Positions 1-12,401 of a DNA stretch of 64,000 nt are shown here, one piece after another. Each line of letters opens with the position of its first letter. Within the stretch, counting starts at the first letter, position 1. The DNA is from Sequoia sempervirens (Eukaryota; Streptophyta; Pinopsida; Cupressales; Cupressaceae). The notes beneath the pieces are model-generated. The model was not told the origin of the DNA. It was given only the letters and a program-made list of their open reading frames with translations, and did no database searches. Position numbers and translations under genes: made by a program. Location of the stretch: contig VDFB02275574.1 in NCBI GenBank assembly GCA_007258455.2, forward strand, positions 1 to 64,000, given 5' to 3'.

Positions 1-46
1 CAATTCTCCCCAAGTCTCGGGACTTGGTTATAATAAAGGGGGGAAT

Positions 47-232
47 GTTGGGAAATGCATTATTACACCATTATAAGTGCATATTTAATATTACACTTGT
101 TTTCTATACAATTATGATAAGATTAAATAATAATTCAATGTTGGGAAATGCATTATGACACCATTATAAGTGCATATTTAATATTATACTTATTTTCTAT
201 ACAATTATGATAAGACTAAATAATAAAGAATT
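47..232. repeat. Tandem duplication, 93-bp unit, two copies
   Basis: A 93-bp unit beginning GTTGGGAAATGCATTA occurs at about 47-139 and again at about 140-232, with a handful of base differences. The unit is AT-rich and non-coding. It lies downstream of the last exon of the ABCG gene. The rest of 1-989 shows no gene, only AT-rich sequence with an A-run near 590-605. Confidence 0.85.
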
Positions 233-989
233 ATTAGGAGTACGTTATTGGGTTGTCAAATGGTCGTAACAGCAATAACATAGAATAATAGGTTGAGTAC
301 GAAGGGTTTGTTGAGAAAATGTTGGATCATAACAAAGGTTTTTTATGAATTGGCATTTGTATAAATATCCTTTTGTCTAATAAAATATATCGATATATTT
401 GCATAATACTATTTTATCATAAAGCTTGGTTGAATTTGACAGAAAAGATACCAAAGGTCACCCAGAAAAACAATCTATTAAACCTACCAAAAGAAAAAAA
501 AAATGGCATGCAAGAGAATTTGAGGAAACAGATATCCATTGATCATAACATCTAAGCTGACAATCATCCCACAAGATATACTGAACCTATCAAAAAAAAA
601 AAAAAAGTATAATGTGGAAGAATCCATGTAAAATGGCTGAATTTTGCTTCCATTATGAAAAAGTGTATTATAGAACCATTCTGTATTACCATCCATCTAT
701 GAAGATGATTCTAATAAATTTATGTAGATTTTATATAAAATCTCGGTGAATTTTTTCTTAAAAGTTTTTGCATTGACCAAATAAATTTCTTTCAACTTTT
801 GATAAACTAAACTGATTGGCAAAAAAAATAACCCATCAAAAATACCAGTGGCATATTAAAGTGCTAAATTCCTCATATCAGCAGTAATTAACTTGAAATT
901 GTATAACAACGTATTTATTTACATGTTTTCCCAGTCATTAACAAGAACTTACATATTTTCATTCGGCTTTTCAAGGGACAAAAGTTTAC

Positions 990-1178
990 TTATTCCTTCA
1001 TTTCCTCCAACTGCGGTGAAGGCTCGAGTTCAGCACGTGGAATCTCTAGTGGTTGATATTTAGGCTTCTTGGTTTTCAAGAGAACGTAAGTCATCCAGTA
1101 CCAAAATAGTAGTATGCGGCCTTCTTGAGCCAATGAATTGCCCACCGAACTCCCACTAAATGATAGCCTTTCCAACAC
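990..1178 (-). CDS. ABCG half-transporter (ABCG7-like), last exon
   Basis: Terminal exon, 62 codons plus stop. It encodes the C-terminal end of the transmembrane domain, including a hydrophobic segment (RILLFWYWMTYVLL), followed by a short charged tail containing KPKYQPLE, a signature I associate with plant ABCG7-type half transporters. The acceptor reads TTGCAG before GTG and joins in phase 0 to the exon at 36284-36368, restoring an EQ-VLERLSF junction expected for the family. ABCG half transporters dimerise and move lipids or other small molecules across membranes; the substrate cannot be read from the sequence. The frame is open and clean, unlike everything around it, so the gene is probably functional. 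Its separation from the preceding exon by 35 kb is the striking feature. Confidence 0.85.
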   Translation of the reverse strand: MLERLSFSGSSVGNSLAQEGRILLFWYWMTYVLLKTKKPKYQPLEIPRAELEPSPQLEEMKE

Positions 1179-2555
1179 CTGCAACGAGTAATGGCACATC
1201 TTAATTTTTATCTCAACATTCAGAAATATAATTTAATACGAAAGTCCATGTTGGTAACACAAGCAGTATAACCTGCATACGGTTAAGATCATTTTCCTTG
1301 AAGAAAAGGGCACGGTACATTACAGTCCCATTGCCAAGATGCATAAGCAAAAATCAATAACACAAAAACTATAACAAGCCAAATAAAATATTCAGCTCAA
1401 GAACCTACTTATGGTCTGCTTTGTATGACAAGCCCATCCAGCCAACAACTCAAAGGGAAATGAAGCTCTTTGCAAGTGCAAATAAGGACAGGACAGACAT
1501 CTAATCAGCTTACATAATTACTGGTGGCCATGGCGATCCTTTGCAATCATTGGACTCATCTCAACAGAAATGCCTTCACAATCCATGGACACCTCTCAAA
1601 GTGTGTCGACAATGCAGTTCGTTTTGAATCCTCTGCAAAATGCGTAGACTGGATTGTCTACACATTTTGTTGGGTCCCGTAGACCAGTTTGATCTAAAGA
1701 AGGTTTGAAATTGCCTCATCATATTTCCATATAACAGTTCCAACTTCTCAGTATTTTTTGGAACACTCTATACCATTCAATAAAAGAACTAATTTAATAA
1801 TGTATATATGTTTTTTAGAACATTTTGGTTCTGAAATAGCAACCAAGATGGTTAATTTATAAAATTTCATCTGAGTTTTTTTTTTTTTTTTGGGTCTTGC
1901 TAATCCTCTAACCATTTCACATTTATCTTAACATTAATATTATCTAATGTTACTCTGCATTTGCAGCCCATATATATTGAGTAGAGATTCTTACTGTAGG
2001 TAGAGTACCTTGCACATCATTGAATGGTACGCAACAAGATGTCCATGCTGATTGAGTACTAGGATGCATTAATCTTAATTTTATAGGGTGAGTTGATGTC
2101 CAACATTGCAAGGATATGTGTGCAACAAAATCTGCCCTTGAGTTCTTCAAATACTCGTTGTGTGGGTGTTTGTTGAAATTCTGACTTGGCTCGCATGATT
2201 TGATTTGTTGACTATAAGTTGTGAGAGAACCAATCATAAATGGCTTAAACCTTTGTGGAATCCACATGAATTCCTTCACAATCAATGATAACCAAGCACC
2301 TAAGTAACACCAATTGTACACCTGCCTAATTTGGCTTGCAATTTACGATTGTGATTGTGTCAAGAGCCTTTTGAACATGTATTGTATGTTTTTCCCAAGT
2401 CTTGCTATATAAACCCCATAAAGGTCACAAATGCGTTGATTAGATCAAAATGTTGGATAATAAACATCGTGTAATCAATTTTCATTTAACAAAGCAGTTA
2501 TATACGGGTGTCGAAATTATGTAATTCAGTTTGATATTTGCTTGTATAAATATAA
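1179..2555. other. Intron sequence without recognisable genes
   Basis: Unique-looking AT-rich intronic sequence with a T-run at about 1878-1891. An open stretch on the minus strand at 1950-2321 (123 codons) has no recognisable motif and an ordinary composition, so I do not call it a gene. Confidence 0.5.
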
Positions 2556-2977
2556 TTTCCTACCATCTTAGATATTTCCCTCGACCATCTTTTCTACCAT
2601 GATCTTTTTCCTTAAAGGTCAGAAACCTGGTACAATCAATCTTGATGATGAACTTTTTCAAATACATCAATTTTAAGGCAATTTTTTTACAACACTATAG
2701 ATTTCTTTATCAAAAGAAATCCATTTCTTGACTTCTTGAGGAAATACACCACTGGCATATTTTGAGAAACTCCTTCCGTTTTTTACAAAACATAAGCGTC
2801 CTCCCCATGCATGATCTGAAGCATCTGTATATAAAACAAAATCATCTTTTGTAGGGTCATGTAAAACAAGGAGATTTGTACCATTTGTTGAAGGGTCCTA
2901 ATAGGATCATCATGGAATTTTCTCCATTGTGGCTTTTTCTTTGTGAGAAGTTGTTGCAAAGGATCTCGATCAAATCC
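2556..2977 (-). pseudogene. Caulimovirid-like RNase H fragment, inverted copy
   Basis: Read on the minus strand, this matches the plus-strand stretch 7411-8190 closely, apart from an insertion there. It covers the end of the reverse transcriptase connection and the start of RNase H (YTDASD, then W-G-G), as found in plant pararetroviruses (Caulimoviridae). Several shifts and stops are present. It ends abruptly at 2977 where a Gypsy LTR begins. The head-to-head arrangement with the second copy suggests rearranged integration or later inversion. It is a fossil with no coding capacity. Confidence 0.65.
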
Positions 2978-4617
2978 TGTTATAATGGCCCCTTCTTCCA
3001 CTTGATCAGTATGAGCTTTCCATTAGCCTATTATAGGGTTCCCGTATGCTAAGTGGAGTTGGTGAAGGGACTCAGGTCCTATGTTGGGCTTTGTGGAGGT
3101 TTTCTAAGTTTTCTAACAAGGATTTGTCTATTTTTAGAAGTGGCCATTTTTAGCAACTTACTATTTTTAGTAAGTTTCAATGTATCTCAGATTGAGCCAG
3201 TTTGGTGTTTGGACACACTATTTTTAGCAATTTGCTATTTTTGGTAAGTGTTACTTTTAGCAGCGGGTCTCGACCTTTGTTTCTCCAACAATGCAGTGAA
3301 ATATTTCTAGTTGGCTTGGTGAGTTCTAAGGGTGATTGAATTAATATTTATTATTTGTCACTTAAGTTCTGTTATTAAGTTACTTTATTACTTAAGTGAG
3401 GGTCGTGTGTTCATAAAAAGGCCCCTTGACTCACGCCTAGCAAAAAGGTGACTTTAAGTTGTTTTAAAAGCCAAATATTAGCCTGCAAAAGTGCACACCA
3501 AGATTGGGGGAGGCATAAGGGAAAAATTAAAAAAAATTAAAAGATTCATGAGGGGGGGCGTAGCATCTTGGAGGGAAAAGTGAAATTTGAAAAGTGTTGC
3601 CCTAATTCCTCCTCATCTTCTATATATACACCTCTTGGGCTCTCATTTGGATATCTTGAATTGGCAACATAATGTGATGCTGCTGGATTGTCTCCAGATT
3701 TCCATTTTTTGCTGGTTGAGGATGAAAACCTTCATTTCTAGTTGCTAGTTTTGGTGGTGAGAGACCCACCCTAGCTGGTTGGAGTGATTCTACCTCAGGG
3801 ATCACCTTTGCATTCACAGAGTTTGGTTGTTCATCATTTTGGTGGAGTTAGAATGAAAATATTTTCCATATTTTGATATGGGATCGAAGATTTTGGTTTG
3901 ATAAATGATTTGCATCTTTTTGGAGTGTGTTTGGAGCTGTTTGATACATTTTCAGAGGTCTGATATGCTATTTCTGAGTTCTGACAAAGCACTTTTTCTG
4001 AGTAGCTGGAAGCAGAAATCTGCTCATAACTCTGTGCGTGGGAAGTGCATCATTCTAGGTGTTGATTCTACGGATTCCTTGCAGCTGGGCACCTCATTTT
4101 GAGCCCTCATTTGCATTGTTTGGTGGAGGATTGATTTACTAGAGCAGATCACCCCTCCTAGGGAGTCATACCATTCACTGGGCATAGATCATTGGACTGA
4201 AAGTCAGATTCTGCACTTTCAAAGGTCTGCAACACGCTGTTGATGGTGTCATTTCATAGTAGAATGATGCTCAATGCAAAGGAGAATGTTGGGGTTTGAT
4301 AGTACTTGCATTTGGTGTCTCCCATGAGGAGTTATATGCATTTGCTGCTCAATGTATGACAGAGAAATGGTCTTTCTATGAAAGTAATCAGGTCTGATAT
4401 ATATATTTCTTAAAGTCTGATTTCAATTATTGTTATATGCCAATATGAATTGTAATGGGTTCAATCTGATATGATGCAAATACATGTTCATTTCCTTTCT
4501 ATGCAAATATTTCTATGTATGCCACGACATGTTGAATGGAACTTGAAAACAAACACATTCTGCAATATCCATCTTTCTCTATAAACATACACAAAAAAGA
4601 CAAGGGTGGTTATTACA
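2978..4617 (+). repeat. 5' LTR of a truncated Gypsy element
   Basis: A 1640-bp LTR that starts TGTTATAATGGCCCC and ends TTACA, followed after one base by a primer-binding site. Near its start, a TTAGCCTA / TATGCTAA arm pair (3023-3030 / 3045-3052) forms the hairpin also seen in other Gypsy LTRs of this window. No matching 3' LTR is present, so the element is truncated. A TATA-like TATATATACACC lies near 3621. Confidence 0.75.
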
Positions 4618-4618
4618 A

Positions 4619-4630
4619 TGGTATCAAAGC
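4619..4630 (+). other. Primer-binding site, initiator tRNA-Met type
   Basis: TGGTATCAAAGC one base after the LTR end. It differs by one base from the usual plant TGGTATCAGAGC complementary to initiator tRNA-Met. Confidence 0.75.
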
Positions 4631-4753
4631 AAATCTTTCCTGCCAAGCTATGTTAGTCATCATTAGTCAGCGATATAATCTTCTACAAGTGAGAGGGAAC
4701 AAAGATATTTTCAAAGAGAACAGAGGAAAGCACATTGGCAACACCCATAGATT

Positions 4754-6575
4754 TTGGAAGGTGAAATAGTTACAGGTGTTCTCAAGGCACATTGGGAGTC
4801 CTCACAGGGTTCAAAAAGTGAGACAACTCCAGGTGATATTGAGATGCATCAGTTCCCTCCGGTTGACGGTGAGAATTCTCTAGGGAACATGGCTGAAAGA
4901 GGTAAGGGTATAGTTGGTTCGATTAGTCCCAGTTCGAGGATGGAGAAGAAGTTCGATACAATGATGGACCTGATGTCTCAGTTGTTGGGAAAGATTGGGA
5001 AAAATCTAATAGTAAATAACTCTCATAACAACTCAAAAGGCAACCCAACAAATAATGGGGACAGCAGTTCCACATATCAGCATGGAGGTAATGGAGGACA
5101 GCATGTAATAGCGGGGTCAAACAGTTTTTTCTAGACCCTTTCAACCCTCATTCATTCAAAAAGAGGCACCACAAAATGGTCATGACACTCCTTTACCATT
5201 GGTGGATGAGTTAAGAAATGCCTACGTTGAATATGATAATGCCTACGTTGAATATGATACCCTTCCAGAGGCACTAAAAGACCATCTATCCTTCAATGAG
5301 TTCATGGATCAGAAGAAGAAAAGGGGTGGTGGTAGAGCTGATCATTGAGGACCAGCAGTTCAAAGGAACCTACAGCAAGCATTGGGCAAGGTAACACTTG
5401 CTCATTTTGATGGTAGTGATAAGTGTATAGCCAAGGCATGGGTATAGAAGTTGGACAACTACCTAGCCCTCAAACCTATGACTGAGGATGAGGCAATTAA
5501 GTTTTCCACTCTACACCTTGATGGAGTAGACCACGAGTGGTGGTACCATGGCCTTATCGCTTTGGGTCACCAGTCTATCACCTCATATGATGAGTTTACT
5601 ACTATGCTCGTCGAGAGATTTGACAAGAGGATCCTGAATTGCAATTCAAAGAGTTGGCTTAGTTGAAGCAGTATGGTACAGTAGAGGCCTATATAGCAGA
5701 GTTTCAAAGGCTTTCAATGATGGTCTCCGGGATTACAAAGAGGAGATTGGTGGTCCTATTCAATGAGGGACTTATGGAGCCACTTAAAGGGTGGATTAAG
5801 GCATTTGACCCTCCAACCTTGCAAGAAGCCATGAAGAAAGCAAAGAGTATGGAGTGGGCTGCCCCTAAATTGAAATTTCAGTCTAAACCATTTCCACACA
5901 AGAAAGACAAAAGGTAATTTACAAAAGACACCAATCAGCCCAAAAAATCAGTCACAAGACTTAATGGTGACACCCTAAATGCCTTGAGAAGGAAGAATTT
6001 ATGTTTCTCATGCAAAGAGCCTTGGAACCCAGGTCATAAGTCTGCAACCAAGGGCAAAGTAAACGAGATAGAGTACTATTCTGCAGAAGAATCTTCATCA
6101 GAAAAATCAGACCAGCAATTTGATTTGGAAGAGAAAGAGGAAGAAGAGTCTTCTAAGTAGCCCGAAAAAGAGGAGGCAAAAGATGGGAAGCTTGCCCAAC
6201 TTTATAGTTTCCAAAAGAATTGAGTCCCTACGTATCAAAGGAGTACTTAGTGGGCAGTGATTGGTTGCATTGATAGATTTGGGTGCCATACATAATTTCA
6301 TAGAGGGACTTGTTGCACGCAAGGGTCTTCAAATTCAAGAGGTAGATGGCTTCAGAGTGATGGTTGCGGATGGATTTACCATTACATGCACCAAGATGAT
6401 TCCTTAGATAAACCTTTAGTTGGGTACCTTCAGTTGGGTAACTACTAAGTCAAGGATGACTTCTATGTGGTTAGTATTGGAGATACAAATGTTGTGATGG
6501 GTATTCTATGGCTATGCTCCCTTGGTGAGATCACACTTAATTTTCAAACCATGGAGCTGAAATTGAAATCCAAAT
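4754..6575 (+). pseudogene. Gypsy gag-protease remnant
   Basis: Decayed gag and protease of a plant Gypsy element in the same clade as those at 45840-42033 (minus) and 52438-57071. Recognisable in order are an N-terminal acidic and asparagine-rich segment (4754-5134), the capsid core with EWWYHGL (about 5535), the second capsid part EGLMEPLKGWIKAFDPP (about 5770), a CX2CX7H knuckle remnant near 6004 and a protease with DLGA in place of DTGA near 6278. Stops interrupt it at 5134, 5346, about 5446, 5664, 5915 and later. The reverse transcriptase expected next is missing; the reading continues directly into caulimovirid-like sequence at about 6575. Confidence 0.75.
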
Positions 6576-8500
6576 GATATGTTCTGATGATCTGCAAAAA
6601 TTTTGGGAAAAGGAAATGCTAGAAATGGAAATCAAACTCTAGCCTAAAAGCTGAATCAAAAAAGGGAAAAAGATTCTCATTCCAGCACAAGACTATCCTG
6701 ATATGGCTGAAGCTATTGAAGAATTGAAGAAAGGAAAGTATATTGTGCACTCTCAATCTGATTTCAATTATTATGCATTTATGGTTTGTAAAGAATCTGA
6801 AAAAAGAAGGAAAAAGAAAATAATGGTTATAAATTATAGGCCCTTAAATGCAATAACAATTCCTTTCCCTTATCCAATTCCAGATAAGTCATGCTTGGTA
6901 GAAAAGGTAGCTAACGCCAAAATCTTTTCTCAATTTGATTGCAAGTCAGGATTCTATCATATATGGGTAAAGAAAGAAGATCAATACAAAACTGCATTCA
7001 GCTGTCCTTTTGGACATTTTGAATGGACAGTAATGCCCTTTGCATTGATGAATGTGCCTTCATATTTCCAAGAACGCATGGACAAGATATTTTGTGGCTG
7101 TGAAGATTTTCTCTATGTTTTTATTGATGACATTCTTATTTTTAGCAGACTTTGATGAGCATAAGTCTCATCTAGAAACTTTCTATAGATTAGCTTTAAA
7201 TTCTGGGATTGTTGACTTTTATCACTATCTAAAATTCAATGATGTACAAACTCCTGCAAATTTTTACGTATGATTGTCAATGCTGGCAAACTCGAGGTTC
7301 AACTTCATATTAAGGACAAAATCCTTGATTTTTAGCCTCCATTAAATGCTAAGGAGCTGCAAGGATTCTTAGGTATTTTGAACTATGTAAATAATTTTTA
7401 TCCAGGTGCAGGATTTGATCGAGAACCTCTGCAACAACTTCTCACAAAGAAAAAGCCACAATGGAGTAAAATCCATGATGATGCTGTTAGGACCATTCAA
7501 CAAATGGTCCAAAATCTTTTTGTTTTACATGTCCCTACAAATGATGAATTTGTTTTATATACAGATGCTTCAGATCATGTGTGGAGAGGGGCATACGGCA
7601 AATTCATCGCCAAAAATTCACTTAAGGAAAATTCACCACCAACAATTCATCGCCATGGAAAATTCACCGACAGAAAATTCACCACCAGCAATCCACCGCA
7701 GTGGAAAATTAACCGCATTAATATTTTTAATAAAACCAAAGTTTTTGAAATATATATTAAAAAATATTAATGCGGTTAATTTTCCACCGCGGTGAATTGC
7801 AAACGGTGAATTTTACTTGGCGGTGAATTTTTCGTCAGTGAATTCTCCGTGGCGGTGAATTGCTGGCTGTGAATTTTCCGTCAATGAACTACTAGCGGGG
7901 AATTTTCCTAGAGCCATGGGGAGGACACTTATGTTTTGTAAAAAATGGAAAGGATTTCATCTCAAAATATGCCAATGGTGTATTTCCTCAAGAAGTGAAG
8001 AAATGGATTTATTGTAATAAATAAATCTATTGTGCTATAAAAAATCCGAAAATTTTTGCCTTAAAATTAATGCATTTGAAGAAATCCATCATCAAGACTA
8101 ATTGTACTAAGTTTCTGACCTTTAAGGAAAAAGATCATGGTAGAAAAGATGGTCAAGGGAATATCTAAGATGGCAGGAATATTTAAACCAATTCAATTAT
8201 GAAGCTCAACCTATAGCAGGAAAACAAAATATTGTAACAAACTATCTTAGCAAATAGACTCCTGGAGTGTTCATGCAAAATCTTGATACATCATCTAACA
8301 ATCCAGGATTTATTATGACAAGAGAATTCGATGTCTACTTTCAGACAATAAACCAAGGAGCTCAGAGAACTATATTGATGAGAGGAGTAAACCAAAAATA
8401 TCACGATTACGCTATTTCTGCAATTGAAACACTCACATTTAGGGTGCATTTCTGACCCAGTGATAACTAGTGAAAATTTTGGTGAATTCTCCATATTAAG
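6575..8500 (+). pseudogene. Endogenous pararetrovirus fragment (reverse transcriptase and RNase H)
   Basis: The longest open part, 6703-7155, encodes the fingers and palm of a reverse transcriptase. Motifs include FDCKSGFYH, an FGHFEWTVMPF block and the catalytic box FIDDILIF. The FDCKSGF and EWTVMPF wording and the following connection segment (LTKKKPQW) are typical of Caulimoviridae rather than of Gypsy elements, which read IDLRSGYHQ. After a shift near 7150 the frame resumes at 7378 up to the RNase H start (YTDASD), is split by a 326-bp insertion at 7589-7914, and continues with many stops to WQEYLNQFNYEA near 8190. A last open part at 8267-8455 is not recognised. Capsid, movement protein and protease are absent. 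It is a non-functional remnant. Confidence 0.7.
7589..7914. mobile_element. Foldback element inserted in the pararetrovirus remnant
   Basis: Comparison with the inverted copy at 2556-2977 shows that 7589-7914 is extra. It is a large inverted repeat. The inner arms 7701-7728 and 7760-7787 are perfect 28-bp complements around a 31-bp AT-rich loop, and the similarity extends outward. Each arm is built from short units resembling AAAATTCACCG. Flanks 7580-7588 and 7915-7923 could be a worn 9-bp target duplication (6 of 9 identical), which would suit a Mutator-type miniature element, but this is uncertain. Confidence 0.7.
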
Positions 8501-8853
8501 GATAAACAGCGATCACCAGTATTTATTATTATTAGATGTCATCAAAAGACCATTCTTTACATGGTTAATTTCTTGATTTGCTCCCATATCTTATCAAATT
8601 CTAGATTTCTTCAAGTATGTTGGACCTGAATGAGTTAATCATGACCATCATCTCACTAAAGAAATTGTTATAAAGATTATTGTCAAAATAAGGTTAAAAT
8701 GGGAATCCTTCTTTTCCCCACAATTATATTATGGCAATAATCTTTAGGATTGGAATATCCATCATAAATTTCAAATGCATGCTCGATGGAGACCACTAAG
8801 TTGGGAACAAGTCTTTTATTATGGTGAGTCGACACTACAATCTTGTCACCAGC
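8500..8853. other. Unassigned sequence after the pararetrovirus remnant
   Basis: No coding signal I can identify. It is probably continuous with 10706 onward before the solo LTR inserted, because the pentamer CCAGC (8849-8853) is repeated at 10701-10705. Confidence 0.4.
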
Positions 8854-10700
8854 TGTAAAACCCCTACTGATTTTGAACGATTATTTTTCTGATATTTCAA
8901 TTTGACACATTGCACATTTTGTCAAATAACTAACACATTGACTGAGCAACACTTTCCAAAGACATTTAAGAGGTAAACCCCATGGCATATTCAATACAGT
9001 CATCTCAGAATTATAAGATAGTTTCCATTTGATATTCAGTCATTACATTGACATAGAAAATAACTCAGACCATATATTTATGATCAAGAACAGACCCTAC
9101 TGACTGTATTACAGAACTGAGATAATATGAACAGCAGCTATATTGCATTGATTTGTATACGTCAGAGATTCTACTTCAGAAAATAAATACCCGGTTAAGT
9201 AGAAGTCTCCAATGAATGACGTCTCTAGGTAGGGAACTCGCCCATCAGCAAAAGTACTCTTGGAAATGGAAGATAGCAGTGGTTATTGGCTGTCAACAGC
9301 AACAAGAATCATACCCAGGCAAGTAATCACGCCCAAAACAGTTTAGAACACTTATAGCATCATGAAGTCTCATCAAAACACAATCTAAAACCCTCTGAAA
9401 TGGTCGATATTCTCCTTCAGAAGCCCGTCCCCCTTCTAGATCATCACACCCTTGACACAATAAGCTCCCACGGCCTTATTAGAAGACTCGGAGCTGGACG
9501 GAAAATATGCAGCTACAGGTTATCTCTGTCCCACGACCTTCAAGGACAACCACAACGATGCACAGGAACTTCCACTACAAGGTTCCAGTGCCCACCATAC
9601 AACTCACGACTTGCAAGGGTTATTTGTAGGGTTCAACACCACGTCCCTTCCTTAATGACCACGACTCAACTCAACAACTCCACAGCACCTCAAGTTGTCA
9701 CGCCTTCCCTTACAGACTGAGAGTCTTCGGCGCTGAAGGTTATGAAAACATTTACTGATTCTTATGGCCACGACCTACAATAACTCAACTCTGAATAACC
9801 TTTGAATAGGCAGATATATGGCGACCCAAACTGATGTGCAGTCCTCCTCAAACCTGGGCGCCTAAACCTCAACTCCAAGCCATGAAATGTATTTTGTTAT
9901 TCACCAATTTTGTCTCCGCAGGAGACTCACAAAATTGCTATATTCGCCCAACTGAAAAACCTGAGTGATTTTCCCCACAAACCAGCTAGGGTGGAATCGT
10001 TTCACCACCGAAAGTTATCTTCCCCAAAGGGTTCCATCCTCCAAACGCTGAGATGAACCAAGTTCAATTTCTCGACCCACAAGGGTTTCAATAAAAGAAT
10101 TAGAATAAACTTGACATAATCAAATGAGCTCTCATAACCCCCTTTTATACTTTTCCCGCCAACTCTCCAAAAGCTTCTATTTAAAATTCACTTTTTAATT
10201 AAAACTTCCCTTTAGCTCCAGAAAAAGACCTTTATATTAAAATAATGATAATTTGACACACAAGGTCCCCGTTTAATAGATCCATGATTTAAAGCATTTC
10301 ATCCCGATTCTGACAAGCTATAACACTAAGGTGCCTTTTAAATATTTTAAATAGTATTTAACAACCTTAGTAAATTAATTAAAATATAGCCATTAATATA
10401 CTCATTTTGCGGAAATTGTCGGAATGCATCAAAATCGGAAACTAACTGCATAGGAGTGATCCTAATGAAGAATAATGATAAACGGAGCCGACCTAGCAAC
10501 TTTCTATAAATAGAAACTCCCTCCAAGAATCTTGGATCCCAAACCGAAAGCTAGAAATAACATCTAAAAGCATCAAATAGCTCCTCTAAATCAATTGAGC
10601 TCATTGGTAACATCAAATTACCCTTTTGATCAAGCAGACACAAACCCGGAAAACCATCTCCAACTACAAAGCAAGAGAATCCTAAAATGGGGACATTACA
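8854..10700 (-). mobile_element. Solo LTR, 1847 bp, with CCAGC target duplication
   Basis: In the minus sense it runs from TGTAATGTCCCCATTTTAGG to GGGTTTTACA. The flanking pentamers are both CCAGC (8849-8853 and 10701-10705), so the borders are firm. It contains no protein-coding frame of note; the open frame at 9400-9720 has no family features. The start resembles Gypsy LTRs elsewhere in the window for only the first 12 bases, so it is a different family. It arose by recombination between the two LTRs of a former full element. Confidence 0.85.
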
Positions 10701-10705
10701 CCAGC

Positions 10706-11985
10706 ATCCAGCTCATCAGGAAGCAATGATGAGTACCATGCCTACAAAGATTAGTACTCTTCTTTTGAGATAGTGGGAATATTTTGTAGGACTATCAATG
10801 TCGATGTTTTATGTTCGATATACCTCCTTTTTAGATAACTAGTTTACCTAGTAATCTAAGTCATATTCCCTTTTACTTCTTAATCCAGTCATTTCTTTGT
10901 TATAAATAAGCCCTTGCAAAAGCATTGTGGGCATCAAGTCTTAGATTGAGTCTAGAGTTTGAACTTAGAGCTCTTATGTTTGTTTCTGCATTTTATTGAG
11001 TATGCTCTATCTTTGCATGTTATTGCAATCTAAGATATCAGAAAAATAATTTGCATATATTGTAAGGTTTTATAAATTTATTCTAAAGTAATATCTAGAA
11101 GCCATAATCATTCGGCCGCCAATCTCCGCACTGTTTCTTAAAAAATTATCTTGTGTAATGTAATGTATAATATTATATGGCCACTAGTGAGTACATTCTC
11201 CTTATGCTACACAACTCTCTTGAGGCAATGTTCAATGTGTCATTAATAAGTTTTCCTTTTTACTTCCAACTGAAGAAACCAATTCAGATTTAAAGTTGGC
11301 TGCATCAGAAGCTCAGCATTTCAAGGATTTGTATCAATTCCTCAATGTGGAACACTTGGGTTCTGATTTTGCTATTCTGGTTGAATGAGCATAATCTCAA
11401 CAAGTAGAACCTTATTCCTCTTCAGCACCACCAAAAGTTTATAAAATCATGTGCACTTGAGGAATGAGGCATGAAATATTAAAATCCATGCGTTAAGGTA
11501 AAATTAACATGAAATTCTTGGAAAAAATTTTAAAAAGTGATTAGCCAATCATATCATATATGTGGTGTTCACAAATTTCAAATTTGGTAGGTAGCACTCA
11601 TAGCAAAGCCATTTTCTAGAGGAGTGCACTTGGCCACTAACAAAATTATCATCATTATCATCTACAATAGTGAAAAGTCTAATGTAAGATCTAATAATTC
11701 TCATAGAAAAATCTCAACAAGTAGGCAAGGTTACCCAAACCTACGAGGAAAATGAGTATTCTCCCTAGAACCTCCCTTAATCTTCATGGTTGATGAACCT
11801 CTTGTGGTAAAGAAAAAATACATTATACATGTCTGCCTCCATGACTAGTGTCAAAGCAAGGAAAAGATCCTTGCTGCTGAAATTCATTTTGTCTAGACTG
11901 AAAACAGATGGGGATGGGAATCACGGGTAGTGATCATAATAATATCATCTTACTAATATGCCTCTATCTCTATGCAAAACAAATT
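10706..11985. other. Unassigned region, possible pararetrovirus-derived promoter and short coding remnant
   Basis: TATAAATA at 10901-10908 is followed by a stretch that could be a transcription start region. By position this might be the intergenic promoter of the pararetrovirus remnant, but no primer-binding site is visible. At about 11271-11387 there is an open stretch of about 40 codons (with SDLKLAASEAQHFKDLYQFL) that looks protein-like but that I cannot assign. The rest shows nothing recognisable. Confidence 0.3.
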
Positions 11986-12366
11986 TGTTGGAGTGTTGTA
12001 TAATTTGCATATTTTACCCCTCTTATAAACTGTACACCCTGCCACAATTAGTGGGTTCCTTATAGATGGTTTTTTGGTTGATGGTTTTATAACCATTGTA
12101 TTGTAAAACCGTTTAACAATTTCTTGTACCAATGCACCTATAAATACCCACATATGAATGAGGGTTAAACAAAAGTGCGAAATAATTTAATATCTTAATT
12201 TATTGTAAACAGACAGAGTTAATACAGTAAGAGCTGTTTTTGCTGGGTTCTTTCCCAAAAGCATTTCCCAAGATAAATTCTCTTGTTAATGTGAGTGTGT
12301 CATTATTTCCTTCTACTACATTTGGAATTTTGTTAGCATTGTTTTACCTGCACAGTTTTATCAACA
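11986..12366 (+). mobile_element. Probable solo Copia-type LTR, 381 bp
   Basis: It begins TGTTGGAGTG and ends TTTTATCAACA, the usual Copia TGTTG...CAACA ends. A TATA box (CTATAAATACCCAC, about 12138-12151) sits in the middle. Flanking pentamers AAATT (11981-11985) and ATATT (12367-12371) match at four of five positions, acceptable for an old insertion. No internal domain follows, so it would be a solo LTR. Confidence 0.55.
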
Positions 12367-12401
12367 ATATTTCTTTTCAAAATTATCCATCCCCTTTCAC
12401 T

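Noticed and set aside
1950..2321. Open frame of 123 codons on the minus strand
   Set aside because: No motif, no splice-consistent link to the ABCG exons, and ordinary intron composition.
9400..9720. Open frame of 106 codons
   Set aside because: It lies inside a solo LTR on the antisense side of that LTR and has no domain.
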